The notes under the pieces were generated by a model. It worked only from the letters and a program-made list of their open reading frames with translations, searched no databases and had not been told where the DNA came from. Below are positions 48,415-57,154 of a stretch of DNA of 64,000 nt, piece after piece (positions within the stretch are counted from its first letter, which is position 1; every line of letters begins with the position of its first letter). The position numbers and the translations under genes are program-made. Origin of the DNA: Gammaproteobacteria bacterium (lineage in GTDB: Bacteria > Pseudomonadota > Gammaproteobacteria > Burkholderiales > Burkholderiaceae_D); contig CAJCIC010000020.1 in NCBI GenBank assembly GCA_903970185.1, positions 81,242-145,241 of the forward strand. The letters run 5' to 3'.

Positions 48415-49774
48415 GTTGCACCTCGAGCTTCTCAAGGCTCTTCTCGATCATGGCACCCAGCGCCATCTGCGGATTGGAATGGACGAAGCCTTCGGCGTCC
48501 TCGCGCTTGGCAATCAGAGGCGCTGCAATCGCAAAGGCATCTGGCAGCGAACTCGTCCTGGCCAGACCTTCGGCAAAATAGGCCCGGCCGAAATAGGTGA
48601 AGTCCGCTTCGTTGCTGCAGCCAAAAGACGTGTGCGAGCCGTCAGCGGCAGTGATGACAAGCGTCTCCGGCCCCTTTAGCGCATCGACAAAAATGCCCGA
48701 ATAGCAGGCCGAGACGATGACAACGCGCTGGCGAATGTGGGCCTCATCGAGCATCTCGCGCAACGTGGCAGGATCAAGGTCTTCGAACCGAAAAGGGTCA
48801 AGCGAGACATTCACGCCGGTTTCAGCCGAGCCATGCGAGGTCACATACAAGACCAGAATGTCCTCGTTGCTCATGCGCTTTCCGACTTCGATCAAGGTGT
48901 CGTGAAGCGAAGTCACCGTCGCAAGCGGAATACTCGCTGCGGTAGCGACGTTATTGATGAGTGCAACGCTGTGGCCCAAGGCGCCAAAGCGCTTCTCGAA
49001 CAGGTCTTTGACAAAAATGATTTCCTTCATGAATACGGCCTGGGCGCCATTGCCTGCAAAGCCGACGAAGTAGACGTTGATGCGACCCGGAGTCCGTTCG
49101 AGGACGGCCTCGAGCGCTGCGTCAAGGCGCGCATTCTCGCCATAAAGAAGCTCCTCTGACACGACGACGCCTGGTGGCCCATCGTTGCTGGCTTGGGGCG
49201 GCTCGCTCCAGAATCCGGCGCCGCGATCAATGAAAAGCAGTGGACCTGCGACGACCACGAGCGCAGTTACAAAGATCAAGGCACGCGTTAGCGCAGTATT
49301 TTGCGGGCGAACCAGGGCGATGGCGAGGACAAGACCCAGCCATCCCTGGGAGACGTCCCAAAGTGCGAACGACTGCGGCAAGTGGGCGTCGACCCAGGGC
49401 CCGGTTGCAGACCATAACCAAAGGCCGTTCCAGACGACGTCAATGACCAAGGAGGCTGACAGCGCCAGGCAAAAAACCGGCAGCAGGCGACGATCGCGCT
49501 GGGCCAGCGCCGAGAGGACCGCGGCTGCGAACGCAAGCACCCCGACCTGAACCAAAATGCCCTGGAAGCCGCCGGGATCGAAGACGACCGGGGCCGATTC
49601 GGCTGCCCGTCCGAGCGCGATCAAGGCGGCAACATCGAGCAATACCAGATAGGCGGCGACAGCGGGCGATGCCGGCTCGCGCACGTTGCGCGCGGGCAGA
49701 AACACCGCTGCGCGCGCTCCGTCGAACACAAGTGCGGCGGTATTTGAAATCTGATCGCGCCACGCGGCCGTCAT
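48395..49774 (-). CDS. Membrane protein with C13 (legumain/caspase-like) peptidase domain
   Basis: A 459-residue protein. The first 185 residues hold five or so membrane helices. The C-terminal domain (about 205-450) has the C13 pattern: LVLYVTSHGSAETG with the catalytic His and IVSACYSGIFVDAL with the catalytic Cys, then VITAADGSHTSFGC. The domain should be soluble; its side of the membrane is not clear. It overlaps the convergent YdiJ-like gene by 20 bases. The physiological substrate is unknown. Confidence 0.87.
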   Translation of the reverse strand: MTAAWRDQISNTAALVFDGARAAVFLPARNVREPASPAVAAYLVLLDVAALIALGRAAESAPVVFDPGGFQGILVQVGVLAFAAAVLSALAQRDRRLLPVFCLALSASLVIDVVWNGLWLWSATGPWVDAHLPQSFALWDVSQGWLGLVLAIALVRPQNTALTRALIFVTALVVVAGPLLFIDRGAGFWSEPPQASNDGPPGVVVSEELLYGENARLDAALEAVLERTPGRINVYFVGFAGNGAQAVFMKEIIFVKDLFEKRFGALGHSVALINNVATAASIPLATVTSLHDTLIEVGKRMSNEDILVLYVTSHGSAETGVNVSLDPFRFEDLDPATLREMLDEAHIRQRVVIVSACYSGIFVDALKGPETLVITAADGSHTSFGCSNEADFTYFGRAYFAEGLARTSSLPDAFAIAAPLIAKREDAEGFVHSNPQMALGAMIEKSLEKLEVQLKARQH

Positions 49775-49884
49775 TCGGATTGTTTTTCGCTTAAGAGGGA
49801 CGCCCGAAAACGGAAGTGTAGCGCGCGCGCAGAGGACCCGATTTTCGTCAATGCGCGGTGTAAACGCGCCATTTATGCGATTTT

Positions 49885-49919
49885 CTTGTCACGAAAAGCG
49901 GCATTTTGGCCGTGACAAG
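49885..49919. promoter_or_regulatory. Perfect 9-bp inverted repeat between divergent genes
   Basis: CTTGTCACG (49885-49893) and CGTGACAAG (49911-49919) are separated by 17 bases in the 210-base gap between the C13 peptidase and the TonB-like gene. There is no T run, so it looks like an operator or a leader hairpin. The regulator is unknown. Confidence 0.45.
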
Positions 49920-49984
49920 GAATCCGGCGCGGATTTGCCGCAGAATCTCGGATTCGTCAAAAGGCCGACCAGCCGTCTGAAAGT

Positions 49985-50953
49985 ATGCGGGCGCACCTCA
50001 TCTGGAAAAACAACGAGAAATTTCTCGCCTTTGGCATCGCCATTCGCCACAAGGAGATGGATGTCTCGTTTTTCAGCCAAAAAAAGCGTCGCATCAAGGT
50101 CGCAATCGCGCTTGTCTTGTCGCTTTTGGTGCACGCCCTGGTGCTTTGGCTGATGCGCTCGGTGATGCCCAAGATGGACATTTCCGAAGGTGCCAACGAG
50201 CCTTTGACGGTATCGCTTGCGGCACCCGAACAACGCCAGCCGGCTCAGCCTGAACGCCAGCCAACGCCTGCCGAGCCTGTCGAGCGTCCGATAACGCCGC
50301 CAATCGAACGTCCGCGGCGGCTTTTGAGCGTGCCTACGCCGTCGTCACGCAGCGCGACTGTCGCGCCGGAACTGCCGCCGCTGCCCCCGCCTCCAGCGCC
50401 CTCGGCCAATCCGCCGCAAGAGGACATGTTGTCGCACATCAATTCCAGGCGTGAGCAACGCCAAAGCGAGGAGGCTCAGGAGCGCCTGCTCGAGGCCACG
50501 GGGGGTACAGGCGAGAGCGACGCCGACCGCGCCAAACGCATCGCGCTTGCCAACATCAAGGCGACCAGCGGCGCTGGCAAGTCAAGCCATTCCGGTGGCA
50601 TGTTCGAGATCACGCACCTTGGCCTGCACGATGCCGAATACATCTTTAACGGCTGGAACAAGGACTTCCACCAGGACGCCGCGCGCCAGATCGAAGTCCG
50701 CCAGGGCGACAAGGCGAGCATTGACATCGCCGTCGTCGACAGCATGATCGATGTCATTCGCCAGTACGAACAGGGTGACTTCAAGTTCGACTCGCAGCGC
50801 CTTGGCAAAGTCGTAACCTTGAGCGCGCGCTCCCAGGACACCCCCGGACTGGAGGAATTCCTGCTGCTGGAGTTTGCCCGCGACTTCAATAACGGCCCCG
50901 CGGGCCCGCCACCGCCACAAATGCAAAACCCTGGCCGCCGCCGCTCAGGCTAG
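49985..50953 (+). CDS. TonB-like single-span protein, divergent
   Basis: A 322-residue protein. One N-terminal membrane helix (VAIALVLSLLVHALVLWLM, about 38-56) is followed by a Pro-rich periplasmic arm (residues 80-150), then a globular domain (about 195-305) with ITHLGLHDAEYIFNGWNKDF. The layout is that of a TonB energy transducer, but the classical TonB C-terminal YP...AR..G motif is missing, and no exbB/exbD genes are near. ATG at 50057 is an alternative start. Confidence 0.62.
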   Translation: MRAHLIWKNNEKFLAFGIAIRHKEMDVSFFSQKKRRIKVAIALVLSLLVHALVLWLMRSVMPKMDISEGANEPLTVSLAAPEQRQPAQPERQPTPAEPVERPITPPIERPRRLLSVPTPSSRSATVAPELPPLPPPPAPSANPPQEDMLSHINSRREQRQSEEAQERLLEATGGTGESDADRAKRIALANIKATSGAGKSSHSGGMFEITHLGLHDAEYIFNGWNKDFHQDAARQIEVRQGDKASIDIAVVDSMIDVIRQYEQGDFKFDSQRLGKVVTLSARSQDTPGLEEFLLLEFARDFNNGPAGPPPPQMQNPGRRRSG

Positions 50954-50977
50954 GTGGCGCTCGGCCTCGCAGCGCTC

Positions 50978-51964
50978 CTACGAGAAGCCCAGAACCGGAT
51001 GCGGCACATAGGGCGCCTCAAGCGCCTTTTTCTCGTCTGCAGATAGCTGCAACGAGAGCGCCGCAACGGCGTCCTCCAGATGGTGCCTTTTCGTCGCGCC
51101 AATGATGGGCGAGGTGATCACCGGATTGGCGAGCACCCATGCCAGTGCAACCTGGGCCATCGGCACGCCACGCAGCTTGGCAATTTTCTCAAGCGCGTTG
51201 ACGACGAGGCGGTCTGCGTCGCGCGTGCGCGCATAAAGCGCTTTGCCAAATGCGTCGCTGCCTGCGCGAGTTGTCGCCGGCTCGTCCTGCCAGGGGCGGG
51301 TCAAAAGCCCGCGTCCAAGGGGACTCCAGGGAATCACGCCAATGCCTTCGGCCTTGCAAAGCCCGAACATTTCGCGCTCTTCCTCGCGATAGGCGAGGTT
51401 ATAGAACGGCTGCATCGAGACGAAGCGCGTCCATCCGCGCTGATCTGCGATATCGAGCGCCTTGCAGAATTGCCAGGCGTACATCGAGGATGCGCCGATA
51501 TAACGCGCCTTTCCGGCCTTGACAATGTCGTGCAGCGCTTCCATGGTTTCCTCGATCGGCGTGCCATAGTCAAAGCGGTGGATCTGGTAGAGGTCGACGT
51601 AATCACAGCCAAGCCGCCTAAGACTCGCGTCGATGGCCGTCATGATCGCCTTGCGCGACAGCCCGCCCGCATTGGGCCGCTCCTTCCAGCGACCGTGTAC
51701 CTTGGTTGCGATCACGACTTCATCGCGCGGCGCCATGTCGGCAAGCGCCCGTCCGACAATCTCCTCGCTCGTGCCATCGGAGTAAATATTGGCAGTGTCG
51801 AAAAAATTGATGCCAAGCTCGATGGCATGGGCGATAAAGGGTCGACTCGCCTCTTCGTCGAGTGTCCAGGGGTGGGTGCCCCGCTGCGGCACGCCATAGC
51901 TCATGCAGCCAAGGCAAAGCCGCGAAACCTGCAAGCCGGTGTGACCCAGTCTGACGTATTCCAT
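50978..51964 (-). CDS. Aldo/keto reductase family protein
   Basis: A 328-residue NADPH-dependent reductase of the YhdN/general-stress type. FDTANIYSDGTSEEIVGRAL has the catalytic Asp and Tyr region, VVIATKVHGRW the Lys, and YVDLYQIHRFDYGTPIEET the His. WSPLGRGLLTRP and QVALAWVLANPVITSPIIGA complete the cofactor site. The substrate is unknown. It is convergent with the TonB-like gene. Confidence 0.92.
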   Translation of the reverse strand: MEYVRLGHTGLQVSRLCLGCMSYGVPQRGTHPWTLDEEASRPFIAHAIELGINFFDTANIYSDGTSEEIVGRALADMAPRDEVVIATKVHGRWKERPNAGGLSRKAIMTAIDASLRRLGCDYVDLYQIHRFDYGTPIEETMEALHDIVKAGKARYIGASSMYAWQFCKALDIADQRGWTRFVSMQPFYNLAYREEEREMFGLCKAEGIGVIPWSPLGRGLLTRPWQDEPATTRAGSDAFGKALYARTRDADRLVVNALEKIAKLRGVPMAQVALAWVLANPVITSPIIGATKRHHLEDAVAALSLQLSADEKKALEAPYVPHPVLGFS

Positions 51965-52078
51965 GCTGCGCTCCTAGATCATGAGAAGGCCATCCCCCGC
52001 TGCCGCGATTATCGCCGACAGCGAGGGCACGCGCCTTCGTGACCCTGACCGGCGAACGTGGTAGCGTGTGCCTCGACC

Positions 52079-52882
52079 ATGAACGCCTTGCACATTGTCA
52101 GATGTCTCGCCCTGAGCTTTCTGTCTGCCAGCGTGCTCTTCGGATGCAACACCGTGCCAAAACCTTCAGATGAGGTCTTAAGCCAGCTTGCGCCTGACGG
52201 AACCCTGCGTGCCGCGATCAATTTCGGCAACCCGGTGCTGGCCGCCAAGGATGCGAAAACCGCCGAGCCAAGCGGCGTGTCGATCGATCTGGCGCGCCTT
52301 ATCGCCGCGCGCCTTGGCGTACGGCTGCGCTTCGTTCCTTTCGAGAGCGCGGGCAGTGTCGTCAAGGCCGCGCGCGACAACCAATGGGACATCGCCTTCG
52401 TTGCCCTCGATCCGCTGCGCGCGAAAGAAATGCTGCAAACGAGCCCCTACGTTGCGATCGAAGGCGCCTATCTCGTCCCCGATGCATCACCCCTGAAGTC
52501 AAATGATGAGGTCGATCGCGACGGCGTTCGCATCGCGGTCGGTGCCGGCAGCGCCTACGATCTGTTCCTCTCACGGACCATCAAGCATGCCGAGCTGGTG
52601 CGCGCCAATACTTCCCCGGAGGTGACGCCGTTGTTTCTTGCTCGACACCTTGAAGTTGCCGCCGGCGTGAAGCAGCAGTTGCTGCGTGATGCTGCGGGCA
52701 CGCCCGGATTGCGCATTCTGCCGGGATCTTTCATGCGCATCGATCAGGCCATGGCGACACGGCTTGGCAACGACGCGGGTGCAGCCTTTCTCGACCAGTT
52801 CATTGCCGATATGAAAAAAACAGGCGAGATCCAGCGCTTGCTCGCCTTGCACCAGCTCGAAGGTGTCGCGGTTTCACCCTAG
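52079..52882 (+). CDS. Solute-binding family 3 lipoprotein
   Basis: A 267-residue receptor. The leader MNALHIVRCLALSFLSASV ends in LFGC, a lipobox-like site. DGTLRAAINFGNPVLAAK and SIDLARLIAARLGVRLRFV are the opening of amino-acid-type binding proteins. No cognate ABC genes adjoin it. The ATG at 52079 begins the leader; a GTG at 52058 is less likely. Confidence 0.85.
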   Translation: MNALHIVRCLALSFLSASVLFGCNTVPKPSDEVLSQLAPDGTLRAAINFGNPVLAAKDAKTAEPSGVSIDLARLIAARLGVRLRFVPFESAGSVVKAARDNQWDIAFVALDPLRAKEMLQTSPYVAIEGAYLVPDASPLKSNDEVDRDGVRIAVGAGSAYDLFLSRTIKHAELVRANTSPEVTPLFLARHLEVAAGVKQQLLRDAAGTPGLRILPGSFMRIDQAMATRLGNDAGAAFLDQFIADMKKTGEIQRLLALHQLEGVAVSP

Positions 52883-52890
52883 CGCTGAAA

Positions 52891-53184
52891 TCAGGCGGCG
52901 GCCTCGACAATGCGCAGATCACGCTCGACGCCGTTGCCAAGCGCGACGAGCGCCTCCTGATAGGCCGGGCTTGCGTGCGTTGCCAGCGCCTTCTCGACCG
53001 AATCGAACTCGATCACGACGGTGCGATCGGCAACTCCACTTTCAAACACACGCGTTGGCATGCCGCGGACCAGAAAGCGCCCGCCACCCCCTTCGATGGC
53101 TGGCCCTGCGAGCTTGGCGTAGGCCGCAAGCGCGGCAGGATCATGGACCGCGCGGTAACAGGAAATCCAGTAGGCTTTTTTCAC
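52891..53184 (-). CDS. DUF1330 protein
   Basis: A 97-residue protein. KKAYWISCYRAVHDPAALAAYAKLAGPAI is the family opening, and GGRFLVRGMPTRVFESGVADRTVVIEFDS follows. DUF1330 is a small ferredoxin-like fold with no settled function. It converges on the lipoprotein gene, stops nine bases apart. Confidence 0.9.
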   Translation of the reverse strand: MKKAYWISCYRAVHDPAALAAYAKLAGPAIEGGGGRFLVRGMPTRVFESGVADRTVVIEFDSVEKALATHASPAYQEALVALGNGVERDLRIVEAAA

Positions 53185-53300
53185 GTGAGCTCCGACCAGC
53201 CCCTAGGGCTGAAAATTGACGGTCCAGGTTTCACCGCCGCACCATCGGACTATCATACCGTGGCAGCGTCTTTGCCGAATCCAAGCCAAAAAAAGTCGCC

Positions 53301-54071
53301 ATGGAACTTCCGATCAACACGTTCAAGCAGCAGCTCTCGGAGAAGAAACCGCAGATCGGCTTATGGCTCGCCTGGGCCAACCCTCTGAGCACCGAGGCCA
53401 TCGCCGGCTGTGGCTTCGACTGGCTGCTAATCGATGGCGAACACGCCACCAACACGCTGACATCGACGCTTGCCCAACTGCAGGCGGTGGCACCCTATCC
53501 GGTCCATCCTGTTGCGCGCCTCGTGCAAGGCGATGCGGGCCTGATCAAACAGTATCTCGATATCGGCGTGCAAACACTTCTGGTTCCCATGGTCGAAAGT
53601 GCCGAGCAGGCACGCCATCTGGTCAGGGCCACGCGCTATCCGCCAGACGGCTTTCGTGGCGTTGCCGGTGCCACACGCGCAACGCGCTGGGGTCAGGTGA
53701 CTAACTGGATCCATTCGGCCAATGCCCAGGTGTGCCTTTTGGTACAGGTTGAAACCGTAGCCGGGCTCGCGGAGCTTGAGGCGATCGCAACAACCGACGG
53801 TGTCGACGGCGTATTTTTCGGGCCCGCCGATCTTTCCGCCTCGATGGGATATCCCGGGCAGCTCGAGCATCAGAAGGTCAAGGACACCATCCTCGAAGGC
53901 ATCAGGGTCGTGCGGCAGGCCAATAAAGCCCCAGGCATTCTCACCGCCAATCGTGCCTTGGCGAAGGAGTATCTCGACGCTGGCTGTCTTTTCGTTGCGG
54001 TCGGCGTCGATACGCTGCTTCTAATGTCTGCGGCACGCGAGCTGGCCAAGACCTTCGGTCGCGGCAACTGA
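53301..54071 (+). CDS. HpcH/HpaI-family class II aldolase
   Basis: A 256-residue aldolase. IAGCGFDWLLIDGEHATNT is the metal-binding block; QTLLVPMVESAEQARHLV, RATRYPPDGFRGVAGATRATRW and CLLVQVETVAGLAELEAIA with DGVFFGPADLSASMG complete the site. Members split 4-hydroxy-2-oxo acids to pyruvate and an aldehyde. It faces the HTH-citrate synthase gene, with which it converges. Confidence 0.93.
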   Translation: MELPINTFKQQLSEKKPQIGLWLAWANPLSTEAIAGCGFDWLLIDGEHATNTLTSTLAQLQAVAPYPVHPVARLVQGDAGLIKQYLDIGVQTLLVPMVESAEQARHLVRATRYPPDGFRGVAGATRATRWGQVTNWIHSANAQVCLLVQVETVAGLAELEAIATTDGVDGVFFGPADLSASMGYPGQLEHQKVKDTILEGIRVVRQANKAPGILTANRALAKEYLDAGCLFVAVGVDTLLLMSAARELAKTFGRGN

Positions 54072-54090
54072 AACAGGCTGCAAGCAAACG

Positions 54091-55263
54091 TCATCCGGCA
54101 AATCTTGCCCGCGGCCGAATCAATTGGGCAGATTCGCGCTGCTCGATGGCGTGCGCAATCCAGCCAACCGAGCGTCCGATCGCAAAAAGAGAGAGCGCAG
54201 TCCCCCTCGGAAGGCGAAACTCGCGCTCGATGGCGACCAGTCCGACATCAAGCGACGGCTGCAGGCCCGCCATGGCATCGACGGCCTTGCACAAGGCCAG
54301 AACCTGCTCATCGTTTTTGCAATAGGACAGAAGCGAACGCGCCCGCGGATCGCCTTCGGGATAAAGCGGATGATGAAAACCGGCGATGTTCTCACCGCTT
54401 CTTAGACGCTGGCCAACGACACCACGCGCTTTCCTTGGCGAATCGATCTCCGCAAGAAGGCGCTCGACGCGAAGCGTCATGCCGCCGTGGCGCGGCCCGC
54501 TAAGCGCGGCAACGCCCGCCAGCAATGACGCCGTCAGACTGGCCCCTGTAGAGGCAACCACGCGCACAGCAAAGGTCGAAGCGTTAAGTTCGTGGTCGGC
54601 CGAGACCACCAGGGCACAGCGAATCGCATCGGCTGCTGCCGGCTTTCGCCAGTGTCGCGAAAGCGCGAGATGCAGCGGCTCGCCGGCAAAGGCATTGCAC
54701 CCTGCCGCCGCTTTGGCGATGGCGCCGACGAGATTGGCGGCAACTTCGGCGGCACTGCCGCGGCGCAAGCCGCTGTCATCAGAGCGCAGGAAGAGCGGCA
54801 ACAAATAGAGGGCGCGCTCGGTTGCATCGAGCCCGCGAACCTGTCGCGCACGCTCGTCCCACTCGTTTGGGTCGGACGCCAGAAAGCGAAACCGCGGCGC
54901 ATCGGCCTTGGCGTCAAGATCCCATAACAGCTTGGCGACGTCTTCAAACTGCATCGACCGGGCGAGATCGATGGCGTCGACGCCGCGATAACGAAGCACG
55001 CCGTTTGCAATGCTTGAGACGCGCGTCTCAAGCACGGGCAAGCCGAAATTAAGCGCCTCGGCAACCGCACGGGACGGCCTGCGCAGCTGGCGTTTCCTGA
55101 CCAGCGACGCGATATCGGAGACGGCGTAAAGACGCTCACGGGCGAGACCCGGCGAAGGCGCGGTTCTGACAAGGCCGCGGCTGACGTAGGCATAAAGTGT
55201 CTCGCGCTTGACGCCAAGGTCGGCCGCTGCGGTCGGCGCATCAACGAACTTGGCTGCGGCCAC
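54091..55263 (-). CDS. Citrate-synthase-family protein with N-terminal helix-turn-helix
   Basis: A 390-residue protein. The first 60 residues form an excisionase/MerR-like HTH (APTAAADLGVKRETLYAYVS, then ERLYAVSDIASLVRKRQ). The citrate synthase fold follows with SGPRHGGM (His), GFHHPLYPEGDPRA (His) and SLDVGLVAI (Asp), so the triad is complete. This may be an enzyme that also binds its own promoter. GTG at 55263 has GGAG five bases upstream. It diverges from the second citrate synthase gene. Confidence 0.85.
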   Translation of the reverse strand: MAAAKFVDAPTAAADLGVKRETLYAYVSRGLVRTAPSPGLARERLYAVSDIASLVRKRQLRRPSRAVAEALNFGLPVLETRVSSIANGVLRYRGVDAIDLARSMQFEDVAKLLWDLDAKADAPRFRFLASDPNEWDERARQVRGLDATERALYLLPLFLRSDDSGLRRGSAAEVAANLVGAIAKAAAGCNAFAGEPLHLALSRHWRKPAAADAIRCALVVSADHELNASTFAVRVVASTGASLTASLLAGVAALSGPRHGGMTLRVERLLAEIDSPRKARGVVGQRLRSGENIAGFHHPLYPEGDPRARSLLSYCKNDEQVLALCKAVDAMAGLQPSLDVGLVAIEREFRLPRGTALSLFAIGRSVGWIAHAIEQRESAQLIRPRARFAG

Positions 55264-55284
55264 AAGCACTCCGGATCAGGACTT

Positions 55285-55326
55285 TACATTGATATATTGA
55301 ATCAATATTGCATTTGAATCAATGTA
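55285..55326. promoter_or_regulatory. Tandem palindromic operator between two citrate synthase genes
   Basis: TACATTGAT (55285-55293) pairs perfectly with ATCAATGTA (55318-55326). Inside, ATATTGA (55294-55300) pairs with TCAATAT (55302-55308). The 9-mer TTGAATCAA occurs twice, 17 bases apart, at 55297 and 55314. This lies in the 104-base divergent gap and is AT-rich among GC-rich DNA. Confidence 0.75.
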
Positions 55327-55367
55327 GTTCTAGCCTGTCGATCCCGATCCTTGAGCAAGAGGCTGTG

Positions 55368-56447
55368 ATGGACATCGAACTCGACAACTGCATTGCGGCC
55401 CGTACCGTCTTGAGCGACGTCGATGGCGAAGCCGGACGCTTGATCATCCGTGGCCACGATCTCGAGGAACTCGCTGCACGCTACAGCTACGAGGAGACCC
55501 TCCTCGTGCTTTGGTCAGGTATCGTTAAGACCCGCTATGCCGAGCGCGACGGCCTTGTCTTGGCGCTGGGCAGGGAACGCAGCATGGCGTTCAAACGGCA
55601 ACGGCAATTGTTGAAAAATGCGCCGAAGCTCGTTGAGGCTGAACTGGTGCGCTATCTGATCAGCGCCGAGCCAGCCATCGATGCCATCGCAGCGCCTCTG
55701 GCCAGCGTTGCTGCGGTCGGCGTGGCAGCAGCGCTTGCCAGCCGCCATAGCCGAGGGCTTCCGCTTGTGGCCCCCGACGAAACGGCATCGCACGGCTTCG
55801 ATCTGCTTCGCATGTTGCGCGGAGAGGCGCCTGAGCCAGCGGAAGCGAAGGCCTTTGACACCTACCTCGTCACTGCGATCGATCATGGCCTCAATGCATC
55901 GACATTTGCCGCGCGTGTCGTCGCCTCGACGCGGGCGAGCATGCAGTCATCGATCACGGCCGCCTTTTGTGCACTCATGGGGCCGCTGCACGGCGGCGCG
56001 CCAGGCCCGGTGCTTGACATGATGGACGCGATCGCAGCCTCCGGCAACGCGCCGGCATGGATCGCGACCGAACTGGCTTCGGGACGACGCCTGATGGGAT
56101 TTGGCCACCGCATCTATCGTGTGCGCGATCCGCGTGCCGACGTTCTCAAGACGGCGCTGACAACACTCGGTCAGACAACCCGCCTTGCACTTGCCGAAGA
56201 GATCGAGCGGGCAGCGCTCGCGGCCTTAGGTGCGCACAAAGCGCAAAGGCGCCTTGACGTCAACACCGAGTTCTACACCGCCCTGCTGCTTGATCGACTG
56301 AAGATTCCGCGCGGGGCGTTCACGCCCGTCTTTGCGGCGTCCAGGGTTGCCGGTTGGGTCGCGCACATCTGCGAACAGGAAGCAACTGGAAGGCTGATCA
56401 GGCCCCGCTCCGAGTACATCGGCGCCCGGCCGAAAGAGGCGGCGTAG
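55368..56447 (+). CDS. Citrate synthase family protein
   Basis: A 359-residue enzyme. ALMGPLHGGAPGPV and MGFGHRIYRVRDPRADV carry the two active-site histidines; the third position reads NTEFYTALLL, with Glu where classical citrate synthase has Asp. RLIRPRSEYIG ends the fold. It may be a citrate, 2-methylcitrate or related condensing enzyme. ATG at 55368 has AGAGG upstream; an earlier in-frame ATG at 55308 lies inside the operator. Confidence 0.87.
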   Translation: MDIELDNCIAARTVLSDVDGEAGRLIIRGHDLEELAARYSYEETLLVLWSGIVKTRYAERDGLVLALGRERSMAFKRQRQLLKNAPKLVEAELVRYLISAEPAIDAIAAPLASVAAVGVAAALASRHSRGLPLVAPDETASHGFDLLRMLRGEAPEPAEAKAFDTYLVTAIDHGLNASTFAARVVASTRASMQSSITAAFCALMGPLHGGAPGPVLDMMDAIAASGNAPAWIATELASGRRLMGFGHRIYRVRDPRADVLKTALTTLGQTTRLALAEEIERAALAALGAHKAQRRLDVNTEFYTALLLDRLKIPRGAFTPVFAASRVAGWVAHICEQEATGRLIRPRSEYIGARPKEAA

Positions 56448-56475
56448 ACGCAACGCCCGCGTCGCCTTTGTCCGG

Positions 56476-57075
56476 CTATCGCGAAGCGTCGAGCTTTAGC
56501 GCATTAAACGAGATGGCAATTCGAGGGACGTCGCTTTCGTGGGGCTCGACGTGATGCTCGAGCCAATAGGGGAAGACGACCAGAAGACCGGCCTGGGGCT
56601 CAATGTGCAAGTCGTTAATCGCGTTGGCAGCGCCCGCTTTCAGAAAAGCGCCGGCGCTGCGCGGACGAGGATCGCGCAAAACGAGGCTGCCCGCACCTTT
56701 TGGCACCTGCAGGTAAAAAGCGCCACTGATCAAAGCACCATCGTGCATGTGCTCGAAGTTGAAGCCGCCGCGGTCGTGCATGTTGACCCAGGACTCGAGC
56801 GTAAACGCCTGATTGGCGATACCCATCTGCTCAAATGCCGACTTGCAGGTGACATCGACGACTTCGCGCAGCGCCGCGAACGACGGCTGGTGCAATATCG
56901 TCTTGTCCGTGCTGTTCCATCCTCCCCGATTCGAGCGTCCCGCAGCGACCGGCGCCGCCGCACGCATCGCGTTGATCTGTGCAATCCACGCCGGAAAATG
57001 CGGCGCGAGTTGGCTGACATCGGCTTGCCAGATGCGCGTAGGAAAGAGATCGTTGAAATGGATTTCAAGATTCAT
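56476..57075 (-). CDS. Putative 2-oxoglutarate/Fe(II) oxygenase (TIGR02466 type)
   Basis: A 199-residue cupin-fold oxygenase. WVNMHDRGGFNFEHMHDG with the iron-binding His residues, then LISGAFYLQVPKGAGSL and VFPYWLEHHVEPHE with the distal His, match the family. The Arg that binds 2-oxoglutarate is in VPRIAISFN. Substrate unknown. ATG at 57075 opens MNLEIHFNDLFPTRIW. Confidence 0.85.
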   Translation of the reverse strand: MNLEIHFNDLFPTRIWQADVSQLAPHFPAWIAQINAMRAAAPVAAGRSNRGGWNSTDKTILHQPSFAALREVVDVTCKSAFEQMGIANQAFTLESWVNMHDRGGFNFEHMHDGALISGAFYLQVPKGAGSLVLRDPRPRSAGAFLKAGAANAINDLHIEPQAGLLVVFPYWLEHHVEPHESDVPRIAISFNALKLDASR

Positions 57076-57154
57076 CAAGAACAAGTCACGATGGCCAGAA
57101 GCCGCCAAGTTTAGGCCGCAATGCACGCAGGGCCAAGCGCTTTCGCGCCGTCAA

